From Rhyzopertha dominica (lineage: Eukaryota > Arthropoda > Insecta > Coleoptera > Bostrichidae), in NCBI GenBank assembly GCA_025024175.1, contig QCXZ01000041.1:26035786-26099785 (forward strand): 64,000 bases of DNA, read 5' to 3'. Below, piece by piece: positions 54,350-64,000 of the stretch (the first letter of the stretch is position 1; each line of letters opens with the position of its first letter). Position numbers and translations under genes: made by a program. The notes beneath the pieces are model-generated. The model did no database searches and was not told the origin of the DNA. It saw only the letters and a list, made by a program, of their open reading frames with translations.

Positions 54350-57300
54350 ATGAGTCACCCGATGAATGTACCGGCATTAGAAAATTTCGATTGCGATGGT
54401 GACGTTTGCTCTGTTGGTGTTAGATGGGACAAATGGAAAAGGGCATTTTCCATATACTTGGAAGCAGCTGGCATTGTAGACCCTTCAAAAAAAAGGGCCA
54501 CCCTCCTTCATATGGGAGGACTAGGTCTACAGGAAGTTTACTATAACATACCTGGGGCACACGTCGAGGCATCTGCAGAGGAAGATGTGTACAACATTGC
54601 AGTTACAAAATTGGACGAATACTTCTCGCCAAAACAAAGCCATGTTTTTGAGAGGCATATCTTTAGACTCATGAGTCAGGGGCCAGACGAGAAGTTTGAG
54701 AAATTTCTGGTGCGATTGCGAAATCAGGCAGGAAAATGCGGATTTGGAAATCTAGATGAGCATTTAATCGATCAAATTGTGGAAAAAGGAAGCTGCCCTG
54801 AGTTAAGAAAGAAAATACTTTCAACTGGAGACAGTATTACACTTGAAATGATCATAAAGGAAGCAAACTCCCTGGAGGCTGTTAGTAGACAAATGGGAGA
54901 GTTTTCCAGAAGTCGTGAAGCTAACACAGAAATTAATCGAGTAAGACAAGGCGCGATTAAAAGTTATCATTCCTCCGTTCCTTCCAAAGATTGTGCCCGA
55001 TGTGGTAGGAAAGAACATTCATCTTCGAGTGGAGAATGTCCTGCTAAGGACAAAGAATGCCACAAATGTGGATTCAAGGGTCATTTTATGAGTCAATGCA
55101 GGACAGCGGCCAAACGAAGGAAACCTAATGTGAACCAAGGCAAACCACAGCAAACGAAAAAATTGAAACCCACAAGCGTACAAAGTATTGAAGAAGGTAC
55201 TGATTACATTTTTAATGTCGATCAAGACGAAGTCATCGGTTGCACATTAGGCGGAGTTCAAATCAATATGCTTATAGACTCGGGCAGCAAGAACAACCTG
55301 ATTAGCGATAAAGACTGGGAGAACTTGAAAAGATCAAAAGTAAACGTCACAAACCAAGTAAAAGAACCGAATAAAACGTTCTGGCCTTACGCTGCATCAA
55401 GCCCGCTTGTTGTTCTGGGATCATTCACAGCTACAGTTTCCATAGGACGGGCGGAAACAACAGCCACGTTTTATGTAATAAAGAACGGTACTAGGAGCCT
55501 ACTAGGAAAGAATACGGCCATAGCCCTAGATGTTTTGAGAATTGGTGCTAACCTGGTTAATAACATATCAGTGCCGTTTCCAAAGCTTCGAAACGTGATG
55601 GTCGACATTCCGATTGATGAGACCGTCAAACCAGTGTGTCAACCCTACAGAAGAATACCTATCCCACTGGAAGCAAAGGTCAACGCAAAACTGGAGGAAC
55701 TCATAACCTCAGACATTATAGAGGAAGTCGCAGAACCATCCAGATGGGTCTCGCCTATCGTCCCAGTTCTAAAGGAAAATGGAGATATACGGATATGCAT
55801 AGATATGCGACAGGCAAACGCAGCAATTATTAGAGAAAACCACCCTCTTCCGACGATGGATCAACTACTTCCACGGATAAGAGATGGTAAAATTTTCTCC
55901 AAACTAGACATTGAAAATGCTTTTCATCAAGTTGAGATATCACCTTCATCTCGTCACATCACAACATTTATTAGTAGTAAAGGATTACTGCGCTACAAAA
56001 GACTAATGTTTGGAATTTCTTGCGCTCCAGAAATTTTCCAAAAGTTGATGGAACGAATCTTGATGAAATGTGAGGGGACTATCAATTTCATAGACGACAT
56101 CTTAGTCTTTGGAGCAACTGTAGACGAACATGATGAGAGATTGAAGAAAACCATGGCAGTCCTAGAAAAGAATGGTGTTCTCCTCAACAGGAAGAAATGT
56201 ATATTCAGATTGAGACATGTGGAATTCCTTGGTCATCAACTGTCAGCTGAAGGCATCAAACCTCTAGATAGTTACGTGGGAGTTGTGAAAACATTTAGAG
56301 TTCCAAACACGATCGAAGAAGTGCAAAGTTTTTTGGGGTTGGTGAACTATGTTGGAAAATGGATCCCAAATCTGGCAACGTTAACGGAACCACTTAGAAA
56401 ACTATTGCGTATGAAATTAAATAAACAATCAACTCTCGGGAAGTTATGGCTTGATGAACAACAGCAAGCATTCCAAAAGATGAAGGAAACCCTATCCAAT
56501 ATAAGCAATCTGGGTTACTACAACCCCAACGACCGGACACAAGTTCAAGCCGATGCAAGTCCTGTCGGTCTTGGTTGTGTATTAATACAGATAAACGATG
56601 CCGGCCCAAGGCTCATCGCTTTTGGGAACAAAAGTTTAACTGATTGTGAGAGAAGGTACTGCCAAACGGAAAAAGAGGCATTAGCTCTGGTATGGGCAGT
56701 GGAACATTTCCATATGTACCTGTTCGGGAAAGAAGAATTTGAACTGATCACCGATCACAAACCCCTGGAAACAATTTTTGGGAAGAGATCAAAACCTTGC
56801 GCTCGTATAGAAAGATGGGTTTTAAGACTGCAGTCTTACAGATTCAGGGTTATATATCGGCCAGGAAAATCAAATATAGCAGACCCTTTGTCAAGATTAC
56901 CGCGGTTGCAATCGCAGCCCACACCTTTCGACGAGGAATGCATCAGCCAGATCATTAGTTATTCAAAGCCAACGCGCATATCATTATCAAAGATTCAAGA
57001 ATGTTCAAGCACAGACCCTGAAATTCTTAAAGTCAAAGAGGGTCTACATAATGAAGCGTGGGATATTGCGGTAAAACAGTTTAAAATTTTTCAAACCGAG
57101 CTCTGTTTCTACGAAGGAATACTGCTAAGAGGAAATAAAATTGTTATTCCATCTAGCTTAAGGGACAGAGTGTTAGAAGCCGCGCATGAGGGACATCCTG
57201 GGATTGTGGGCATGAAAAATCGGCTGCGCACGAAAGTATGGTGGCCCAAAATCGATGCTGACGCAGAGAAAGTAGTCAAGGCTTGCAAAGGATGCACACT

Positions 57301-58192
57301 GGTATCAGCGCCCTATCCCCCAAACCCGATGAAACGCCGGGAACTTCCAACACAACCGTGGGTTGCAATAGCGATGGACTTTTTAGGACCGCTTCCAAGT
57401 TCAGATTATATATTGGTAGTGGTGGACTACTACAGCCGTTACAAAGAAATTAAAATTACACGGGACATAACCGCTAAGAACACCGTAAGCACTCTACGGG
57501 AAATGTTTTCTAGGCTAGGATATCCACAATGCATCAATGCCGACAACGCCAAGCAATTCACAAGTCGTGAATTGAACGACTTTTGTAAAGAAGCCGGAAT
57601 TACCCTGTATCATACAATCCCTTACTGGCCACAGCAAAACGGTGAAGTGGAAAGGCAAAATAGAGATCTACTGAAACGGATAAGGATCAGCCACGGGCTG
57701 AAACGGGACTGGAAAAAGGAATTGTTGGACTACATGTTAATGTACAACAGCACCCCCCATACAGTCACTGGAAAAACACCATCAGAGCTGTTTTTTGGCA
57801 GGCAGTGTCGAGACAAAATTCCCTCCCTGAGTGATCTTGGGAATAAGGAGCTGGACGGAGAGGTTCGTGATAGAGATAAGTCGAGGAAGGAGAAAGGCAA
57901 GGAATACAGTGACCGTAAACGCAATGCCGGAGAGAACCATTTGGAACCTGGAGATAAAATATACGTGAAGAACCTAATTAAAGAAAACAAAACCTGCCCC
58001 GAGTTCAACCCGACCCCGCACTCTGTAATATCAAGCGGTGGTGGAGATGTCCAAGTTAGGAATGATGAAACGGGTCAGGTGTACCGAAGAAATGTTGTGC
58101 ACCTAAAGAAAGTCGAGGGTGAATGGAGGGTGTCCGGAAGTTCTGAAGGAGATGTATCCAACGCGGACACGCCACCTGAAGAAGGACAGTAG
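54350..58192 (+). CDS. Gag-Pol polyprotein of the gypsy element (1280 residues)
   Basis: Start taken at ATG 54350 (MSHPMNVPALENF); the frame is also open slightly upstream but with GTG. Residues 1 to about 200 are Gag. Two zinc knuckles follow at about 215-250 (CARCGRKEHSSSSGEC and CHKCGFKGHFMSQC). The aspartic protease has LIDSGSKNNLIS near 310 and LLG near 385. The reverse transcriptase runs about 430-610 with KLDIENAFHQ and the catalytic FIDDILVFG. RNase H starts near 720 (QADASPVGLGCVL). The integrase has a zinc-binding HHCC (HEGHPG...CKGC) and a core with AMDFLGP, NADNAKQF and NGEVERQNR supplying D, D and E. A single frame without a Gag/Pol shift implies processing of one polyprotein. 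No stops or shifts. TAG at 58190-58192. Confidence 0.95.
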   Translation: MSHPMNVPALENFDCDGDVCSVGVRWDKWKRAFSIYLEAAGIVDPSKKRATLLHMGGLGLQEVYYNIPGAHVEASAEEDVYNIAVTKLDEYFSPKQSHVFERHIFRLMSQGPDEKFEKFLVRLRNQAGKCGFGNLDEHLIDQIVEKGSCPELRKKILSTGDSITLEMIIKEANSLEAVSRQMGEFSRSREANTEINRVRQGAIKSYHSSVPSKDCARCGRKEHSSSSGECPAKDKECHKCGFKGHFMSQCRTAAKRRKPNVNQGKPQQTKKLKPTSVQSIEEGTDYIFNVDQDEVIGCTLGGVQINMLIDSGSKNNLISDKDWENLKRSKVNVTNQVKEPNKTFWPYAASSPLVVLGSFTATVSIGRAETTATFYVIKNGTRSLLGKNTAIALDVLRIGANLVNNISVPFPKLRNVMVDIPIDETVKPVCQPYRRIPIPLEAKVNAKLEELITSDIIEEVAEPSRWVSPIVPVLKENGDIRICIDMRQANAAIIRENHPLPTMDQLLPRIRDGKIFSKLDIENAFHQVEISPSSRHITTFISSKGLLRYKRLMFGISCAPEIFQKLMERILMKCEGTINFIDDILVFGATVDEHDERLKKTMAVLEKNGVLLNRKKCIFRLRHVEFLGHQLSAEGIKPLDSYVGVVKTFRVPNTIEEVQSFLGLVNYVGKWIPNLATLTEPLRKLLRMKLNKQSTLGKLWLDEQQQAFQKMKETLSNISNLGYYNPNDRTQVQADASPVGLGCVLIQINDAGPRLIAFGNKSLTDCERRYCQTEKEALALVWAVEHFHMYLFGKEEFELITDHKPLETIFGKRSKPCARIERWVLRLQSYRFRVIYRPGKSNIADPLSRLPRLQSQPTPFDEECISQIISYSKPTRISLSKIQECSSTDPEILKVKEGLHNEAWDIAVKQFKIFQTELCFYEGILLRGNKIVIPSSLRDRVLEAAHEGHPGIVGMKNRLRTKVWWPKIDADAEKVVKACKGCTLVSAPYPPNPMKRRELPTQPWVAIAMDFLGPLPSSDYILVVVDYYSRYKEIKITRDITAKNTVSTLREMFSRLGYPQCINADNAKQFTSRELNDFCKEAGITLYHTIPYWPQQNGEVERQNRDLLKRIRISHGLKRDWKKELLDYMLMYNSTPHTVTGKTPSELFFGRQCRDKIPSLSDLGNKELDGEVRDRDKSRKEKGKEYSDRKRNAGENHLEPGDKIYVKNLIKENKTCPEFNPTPHSVISSGGGDVQVRNDETGQVYRRNVVHLKKVEGEWRVSGSSEGDVSNADTPPEEGQ

Positions 58193-58311
58193 CACTGAAA
58201 ACACGCAGAAAATCTTGTGTTTTCCGTATTCAGATTATCTGTATTTAGGTACCCAGTTGTAAGTTGTTAAGTAGTTAAGTACATCTAGTTGTAGGTTTAT
58301 TTTGTTTTAAT

Positions 58312-58322
58312 AAGAAAATGGA
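58312..58322 (+). other. Likely polypurine tract
   Basis: AAGAAAATGGA immediately precedes the 3' LTR, the place where plus-strand DNA synthesis is primed. It contains one T. Confidence 0.5.
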
Positions 58323-58483
58323 TGTAGTATCTAAGCGACCGTTGTTAGTTATGTAAGTTGTTTCGGCCGGGTCTGGTGTTAGTTGTATAAGTTATCTTCA
58401 ATTGTAATGGGGATTCATTCAATAAATGTTTGAGCAAGAGGACGGTTGTTTCAATTGTGTGTCCGCATATCAGTGATTTTACA
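58323..58483 (+). repeat. 3' LTR of the gypsy element (161 bp)
   Basis: Reads identical to the 5' LTR over all 161 bases and is followed by the CTCCG target copy. Confidence 0.93.
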
Positions 58484-58488
58484 CTCCG

Positions 58489-60664
58489 GCAACATGGTCA
58501 ATAAAAATAAATTTTGTTTGAATGAATTTACACTGAACCATTTACATGTATCAAGCCAGCTGATTTTCAACAGAAAACCGGCGTTTGGTATTATTGGAAA
58601 ATTTTTATGTACTTAGAGCCTCGCGAGCTTCCGTTCAATACTATTTAATCATTTTCAATTTTGATAACATTTACCGCACAACCACAGCAATACATAGTTA
58701 GTTAGAAGTTTAAAGGAATGATCTGTAATAAATAATCCTCGTGCATTTAGGGCCAGACGTATACGCAGCAAAGATTATATGGGAACGTCAAGACAACGTC
58801 ACGTCCAACAACAGGACTTGCCACATATCTTGCCAATCTCCATCAACTCGATCACACTTGCGAGTTACTGCAAAGACTCGCTGCCCTACAAAATTTTCTC
58901 CCGCATGCCATAAGATTTAGCCGTTCAGTTAAAAGATACGATGTCTGTGCGTACAACGAATCTACTGACACGCTATCTAGTTCCAAATTGAAATGCTTTG
59001 CCCGTTGATCGAGTACAGGCTTTGGTGATGTGTGATCTGGACCGCCATTCCAGAGTTCATGATTTTAATTCTCGAGCAAAACCAAAATATTTCCATGTTC
59101 AAACTGCCTATATACCCGTTACAGTTCTTCATTTGTTTTATATAGTCGTTATACTTATATCATCTCTGAACTAGTATTAGGATAATGGATAAGATCAAAT
59201 AAAGTAGTTTAGTAGCGTAAGGTGTCCTGATTTCCTAAGCTAAGTAATATAAACTTTACTTAATAATAATCTTCTACTCAAATACCCCTCCACAAGTGCA
59301 TAATGATTGCAGGTGTCCAATCTAGAAATGATACTAGGATTACGATTACATTTAAATTAAAAAAATAAAATTAAATTAATTCTATTGTTATTAACTTACT
59401 GAAAATTAAATTAGAATATATTTATTCTAACAATACAATACAAATTATGCCTTGCTTGGTTTGGCACAATTGTTGTTCAAAACATACTTGTATTTAAAAT
59501 AATAAGTTAAACAATGTTAGTATTTGTAGAACACAGCAGTAGCAGTGCTTGGTATATAATATAAAGGCGTTTACTTTTAAAGATAACCAAGTTCAATGTG
59601 GTTTTATAAAGATATGCGACTTGTGGAGGCGTTTTCCGGTTGATAATTGTATACATAGTAGCTGCTTAAAGTTAGCGGAACTACAAATGTTTAACAATAT
59701 GTATATAACGATATGTATGACACCTGCCAGACTTGCTTTGATAGTGCTTTTTGTCATTATTTGAAAATACGATGTTTCACAAAAATGTTATCAAACTATA
59801 CCAAATAAACATCAGGTTATTTTAAGGATGAAAAGAGCAATACAAATCCACAAAAAATCGCTAGATTGCCATTAAAAAATATAAATAGAAAATACGCTGC
59901 CATGGAAATGCATTGATGTAAAAAAACAAAAAGTAGGCCAAGAAAAATAATTATAAAAAAACGACTTTTGCTGTAAAGTCCATATTCTACAAATAATCCT
60001 ATCATTCCATAGTTTTGATTAGTCGCGTATGAATAATAAACTCTGGCCATAAGCTACTATTATTTACAGTATATGTTCTAACTGCGGAAGATATACAAAT
60101 AGAACAAAGTCATCAGTAGATGTTGATGATTTAATAAACGTTTTTCTTATCTATCGATTCTGACGTGAGAAAGCACTTGAATGGATAATGTTTTTTTGAT
60201 AATCGTAGACATATTTCGAAATAGTTCTTTAGGCAATGAGATTCATGAGAAGTATATTTTTTACGGAAGTTAGAGGATTATTGTATAAATATAGATCAAT
60301 ACGGAAACGCCTTCATTTATAGAACTTTGCTAATTTGTTCGTCGCATTCATCTGATCAAATGAAACTAACGATTTTCTGATTTTGAAGAATTACTAATAA
60401 TTAATGTCACGAAAAGTGCAACTACAAATCTGGTAAAGAAGAGTGTTGGAAAGGAAATAAAACATCCTTATGGCATATTTTTTTGAAAAAAAATGTGTAG
60501 TAAGGTCATCAACAAACGAAGCAACCTTGTGTCGTTTTTAAAACAAAAATTTGAAAATTATAGGCTCAGAGATTAAAAAACGTTCATACAATTACAAATA
60601 ACAAATATTCTAATTCTAATTTCTGCTAAAAAAAAAACTTGTTTTGACAGTTGTTTTTATTGCA
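58489..60664. other. Intergenic, nothing firmly recognised
   Basis: 58770-59010 is GC-richer and holds about 60 open codons on the plus strand (HTCELLQRLAALQNFLPHAI within it) without a match known to me. The rest is A/T-rich. Confidence 0.35.
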
Positions 60665-61190
60665 GGTTATTTTAATTATGGTAATTTATGGTGTTGTGGG
60701 AAACGAAGAATTGATGAAAATAAAGGAAAACTTCAGGCTATCACCAGATATGAAACATAAAATGTTCGCTGTTTTGCAGTAAACAGTGAACAGGTCCTTA
60801 ATTATTATCGAATATGTGCTGCACTTTGATCACAAAACATAAATTACCAGAAAGGAAAATGCACTAAACAAGCTTTTGGTATCAACAAAATTGGGGATAC
60901 ACCTTCTCACATTCTTAAATATTTTCAGTTACCTAACATAAAGTCATATACCTCTATGGCTTCTGAAGAATATCGGCTTCTCTACTAATGGATGCTGGAG
61001 ATGACATCACTAATCTTAAACAACACGGACGTTGGAAAACATCGATCATGCCCGAAGGCTATAATGCCGATTCAAGAGAAAATAAGATTAAGCTTCCAAA
61101 TTTAATTTCACTCAGTGATATTTCCAACGATATCAAGCGCTTATTCCGGATCCAGCAACGAGCACGCAATGACAAATGGCGATTTTGACA
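60665..61190 (+). pseudogene. Crypton-type tyrosine recombinase relic
   Basis: The plus strand, across frameshifts, reads MVIYGVVGNEELMKIKE, then YQKGKCTKQAFGINKIGDTP, HILKYFQLPNIKSYTSMAS, and in a shifted frame RISASLLMDAGDDITNLKQH, GRWKTSIMPEGYNADS. This follows the insect Crypton order, in which the last blocks correspond to the (G)HxxRxS...DAGxDxxxLKxHGGW...GYxxxS end of a tyrosine recombinase. The catalytic HxxR box is corrupted (here MASEE). No intact enzyme. Confidence 0.75.
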
Positions 61191-61384
61191 CATTTGCCAT
61201 AAATTAATAGTACGCAAATTCAGAAAATTGTTCTTCGAAAATTTTAAATAAGTTATTGTTGCGGAATAACTGTAACAGAACCGTTTTGTAACGGTTTTCA
61301 TGACACACTATGAGTTCAGATTTAATTCTGTACGCAGAACTAAATTTTGCATACTATACTACTACAACAGTAGTGTGTAATGAG
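61191..61384. other. Non-coding spacer
   Basis: Sequence between the Crypton relic and the next mariner relative. It contains an ATAACTGTAACAGAACCGTT stretch with no clear role. Confidence 0.35.
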
Positions 61385-62004
61385 TACTGGGTCTGGTTCT
61401 TATAATTAGTGCGGTTTCTTATGCCTTTATTTTTAGAGATAGAATAAAACTTTTGAAATAAATGATCAAGAACTTTATACATGTTATAAGAACATGTATT
61501 TGGAAAAATAAAATTAATATTGCAAAAATGAATAAATGACCTAACCTAACTTTTTTTTTAAATGGACCACCCTATATAAGATTCCATAAAATAAAAGTCG
61601 CTTTTCTTCTTATTTNAAAAGTACAAGCTTTATCAATACTTACATCAGCCGTTTTCGAAGTATTACTTTTCAATATTTCATTATTTTAATGTTTATTAAG
61701 GAAATAGTAATCAAGGATTGCCATGATTTAAATGAAACGGCTAAGTAGCCATAAATACGAATGTATGTCACTTGCGTACAAGCCAAAACCTGTGACATTT
61801 GTGTACAGACCAAAGGTTGTCGCAAGCAGGTAGTCTATGGCCCTATTCTGAAATGTGACATTTGCGTACAGCTAATGGAAGGGGAAAAGGAGGAACGAAA
61901 ACATATTTTGAAATAAAACCCTAATAAGGGAGTTTACGACCAACTGCATGGGGATAAGTGCAGATGAATTTTAAGATAGGATTCACGAAATATAATAATT
62001 AAAT

Positions 62005-62530
62005 CTAACAGCGATTATTCAGGAAACGTCGAATTTGCGATATTAGATTACCGTATTCTTCAAATGGCATGTCCCCTAACAAGTCCTCAATTTCATTTTG
62101 GAGAAAGTGTAAGTACCGTTCTTCATTTAAAGGACCCTCGTAAAAAATTGGCCCAATAATTTTGTTCTTGATTATACCACACCAAACATGAACTGGTCTT
62201 TCTCGAAACCGAATATCAGCAATCCTGAGAGGATATTCAGATAGCCATATATGAGTCACTCGATAAAATTTTTCGGAAGAAATCATTATCCTGTACTTTT
62301 CGCCCCAAACATTTCATGAAAAAAGGTACTCACCGTTCTTTTTGATATTGAACAGCTTTTGAACAGGCAATAACTTATAGGGTTTTTTCGTTAGTATACT
62401 TTTGTACTCCCTAAAATCCTTTTTTGTATACCCAAAGGTGTTTTGGATGGCAGTATGCGACAAACGAGAAAAATTTGTAGAAAAGGTAAAATATTTCACA
62501 CATCTTTCTTCACTATAAACCATTATTTTA
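62005..62530 (-). pseudogene. Deleted DUF4817-type transposase
   Basis: N-terminal MVYSEERCVKYF, then TAIQNTFGYTKKDFREYKSI in one frame, interrupted near 62313. It resumes with RIADIRFRERPVHVWCGI, KNKIIGPIFYEGPLNEERYL and LQNEIEDLLGDMPFEE, ending at 62005. The catalytic Asp block before the HVWCGI motif and the HDGAPAH block after it are missing. Confidence 0.7.
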
Positions 62531-62537
62531 AAAATAT

Positions 62538-63409
62538 AAAACCGCTGCAAATTGAATCAATACTTCCACATCCAATTGCCAAAATGACATTTACGTTTTT
62601 ATTTCTTATACTATACGATTAGTAATCAGGTTTTGAGCATTTTTTCTCTCTACACTTTTTTTTCTAAGACAAACAGTCCTCGTGATATTAATAAAAATAT
62701 ATAAATTTTAAAATCGGTTTTTTCCAAATAACTCAAAAATTATTAACTTAACAAAAAAATTACAACAGTGCTTTCTGATCAGAAATTTGATTTTCTATAT
62801 AATACCAAAATTTAAAAAAATCGTACGAGCAGAGTCCAAAATAGGTTTTTTGGAAATATTTCGAAAATGTCAAAATGTTGAATAAATTTTCTAAGACACT
62901 TTTTGTGAGAAATTTATTTCCTATCTGATGGTATTTTCATTTTTTGAATATGTTAAATATACACGGAGATAATTAGGAAAAACCGTTTTCTTTAAGTGAC
63001 GCTTTTTTGCTATCTTCTAAACAGTTAGCACCGAAAATTTACAAGAAAGAATAATACTCTCAGTTATACTACTAATCACATACTAAAACGAAAAAAAAAT
63101 GAAAATTTACTAAAAGGGTTGTTACTCCCCAATTTCGCCCCTTTCCCGATACCCTACTTACCCCATAAACAATAGATCGCTTTGGGTAGTTGAGATTTAT
63201 ACGTTTGTCAAATTTCTAGTTCATATATTAAGTCTTTCGAAAGTTATCGTGTCGACAAACAATACAAACACACAGGACACAGACAAGAATTTTTTTGCGC
63301 AAATTTTGTTTTTTTCCGTTTTCGACCATTTTAAAGCGAATGAGGAAATAAAAATTTTAAAAATTTTTTTTCGCGATACAATACTTCCCATCCGTTGGAT
63401 GTGGAAGTA
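62538..63409 (-). repeat. Interspersed repeat copy C (MITE with CTTCCACATCCAA ends)
   Basis: The ends CTTCCACATCCAA (62563) and its inverse ending at 63407 are flanked by TA at 62561-62562 and 63408-63409, giving an 845-bp MITE. Copies A and B share not only the MITE but also about 25 flanking bases (TATTGATTCAATTTGCAGC and GTTTT), which here belong to the mariner relative. Confidence 0.7.
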
Positions 63410-63685
63410 ATTGAGATTTCGGAAATCTGATAAAAATATTTGATAAATATTGATTTATTTGTTTACCTCTGGTATCCATGGTTACTCAGCCATTTATTTT
63501 ATTATACATAGAATGTTCCATTAACAAAAGTATTTTTTTCAATTTTGCTGTTTTAATTTTATTCCAAATACCTACATATCCTTATAGCTTGTAAAAAGCT
63601 TTACATCTTTTATTTGAAAAGTTATTTTCTATCTCTCGAGTAAAAGCACCACCATCCGCACTAATTATAAGGACCAGACCCTGTA

Positions 63686-64000
63686 CTTATAACCGCACCC
63701 TGTAGATATTCGACAAATTACAGGGGTATGTACTGATAAATTGTAATAGCTCTTTTAAAATTACCCGGATGTTTTTTAAGTAAAGGTTAGATACACCGTA
63801 TAAGAAGCACCTATGGAATTCTTTGTAATAACTGTTGTTTATTTAATTATAATAGTATCTATAATTATTGAATACAGACTTTTCAGATTCCATTTAAGGC
63901 ATGGTATTTATACTTTCGGTGCGACCACTTGTTTCTGAATTTCGTTAATTTTGATGTTTATTGTGCTTTTTAACAGGTTATTTCATTTAATTCGAGTAAG
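63686..64000. other. Non-coding right end of the window
   Basis: A/T-rich sequence with no gene. CACCCTGTAGATATTC and ACAGGGGTATG near 63694-63730 are single transposon-like ends without partners in the window. Confidence 0.35.

Larger units (their letters stand above)
53743..58483 (+). mobile_element. Complete Ty3/gypsy LTR retrotransposon (4741 bp)
   Basis: Two 161-bp LTRs that look identical base for base bracket one long uninterrupted Gag-Pol frame. A perfect 5-bp target duplication, CTCCG, lies at 53738-53742 and 58484-58488. There is no env frame. Identical LTRs, an intact frame and an intact target duplication indicate a very recent insertion. The gene order (Gag with two zinc knuckles, protease, RT, RNase H, integrase) is that of Ty3/gypsy. 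The integrase and RNase H wording is like the insect K02A2.6-like/Mag-type lineage, but the clade needs a tree. Confidence 0.93.
61387..63683 (-). mobile_element. DUF4817-type mariner relative (2.3 kb) carrying a MITE
   Basis: The ends CTGGGTCTGGTTCTTATAAT and the inverse of CAGGGTCTGGTCCTTATAAT are flanked by TA at 61385-61386 and 63684-63685. The inverted similarity extends over roughly 85 bases (shared ATTAGTGCGG, AGAGATAGAA.A.AACTTTT). The minus strand carries a deleted transposase starting MVYSEERCVKYF. A MITE (62563-63407) sits between the promoter-side end and the transposase start. Confidence 0.7.

Overview
The window is eukaryotic nuclear DNA, very A/T-rich, with small GT-AG introns beside very large ones and a dense load of DNA transposons and Penelope-like retroelements. 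Protein similarity recalled from memory, the globin type and the transposon families (DUF4817-type mariner relatives, Tc1, hAT, Crypton, Penelope-like, Ty3/gypsy) point to an insect. A beetle or another insect with a large genome is plausible, but the order cannot be fixed from this sequence. Scattered single ambiguous bases (N) show a draft assembly.

Host genes. (1) 1-357 (+) is the last exon of an unrecognised gene. (2) 2740-3134 (+) is the 3' exon of splicing factor SF3A2; its upstream exons are not visible. (3) 7820-24995 (+) is a complete-looking gene in seven exons for a CIP2A-like protein of about 820 residues: an armadillo-like helical N-terminal part and a C-terminal coiled coil. Its introns hold two Penelope-like elements, a mariner relative with long inverted repeats and several MITEs. 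(4) 41761-47329 (-) carries the two 3' exons of a neuroglobin-like insect globin with the conserved B12.2 and G7.0 introns; the first exon is not found. All other recognisable coding sequence belongs to mobile elements.

Mobile layer. 963-1848 is a hAT-type non-autonomous element. 3648-4440 is an IS630-like transposase relic. 13010-15400 and 22100-23940 are Penelope-like elements antisense to CIP2A. 18757-20480 is a mariner relative with long inverted arms. 25490-36930 is a stack of nested insertions: a repeat with inverted arms holds a mariner, which holds a palindromic Tc1 derivative, which holds a TTAA-flanked element, which holds a foldback element. 37900-39100 is a MITE cluster. 44466-45462 and 50665-51300 are Penelope-like fragments with inverted flanks. 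53743-58483 is an intact-looking Ty3/gypsy retrotransposon with identical 161-bp LTRs. 60665-61190 is a Crypton tyrosine-recombinase relic. 61387-63683 is a DUF4817-type mariner relative carrying a MITE that recurs twice elsewhere.

I found no previously unknown multi-gene system. The most unusual structures are the palindromic Tc1 with its insertion chronology, several hammerhead-ribozyme-like cores in Penelope-type or foldback repeats, and an array of small hairpins in the 5' leader of the young gypsy element. All calls come from reading the sequence and from recalled family features; no database search was run.
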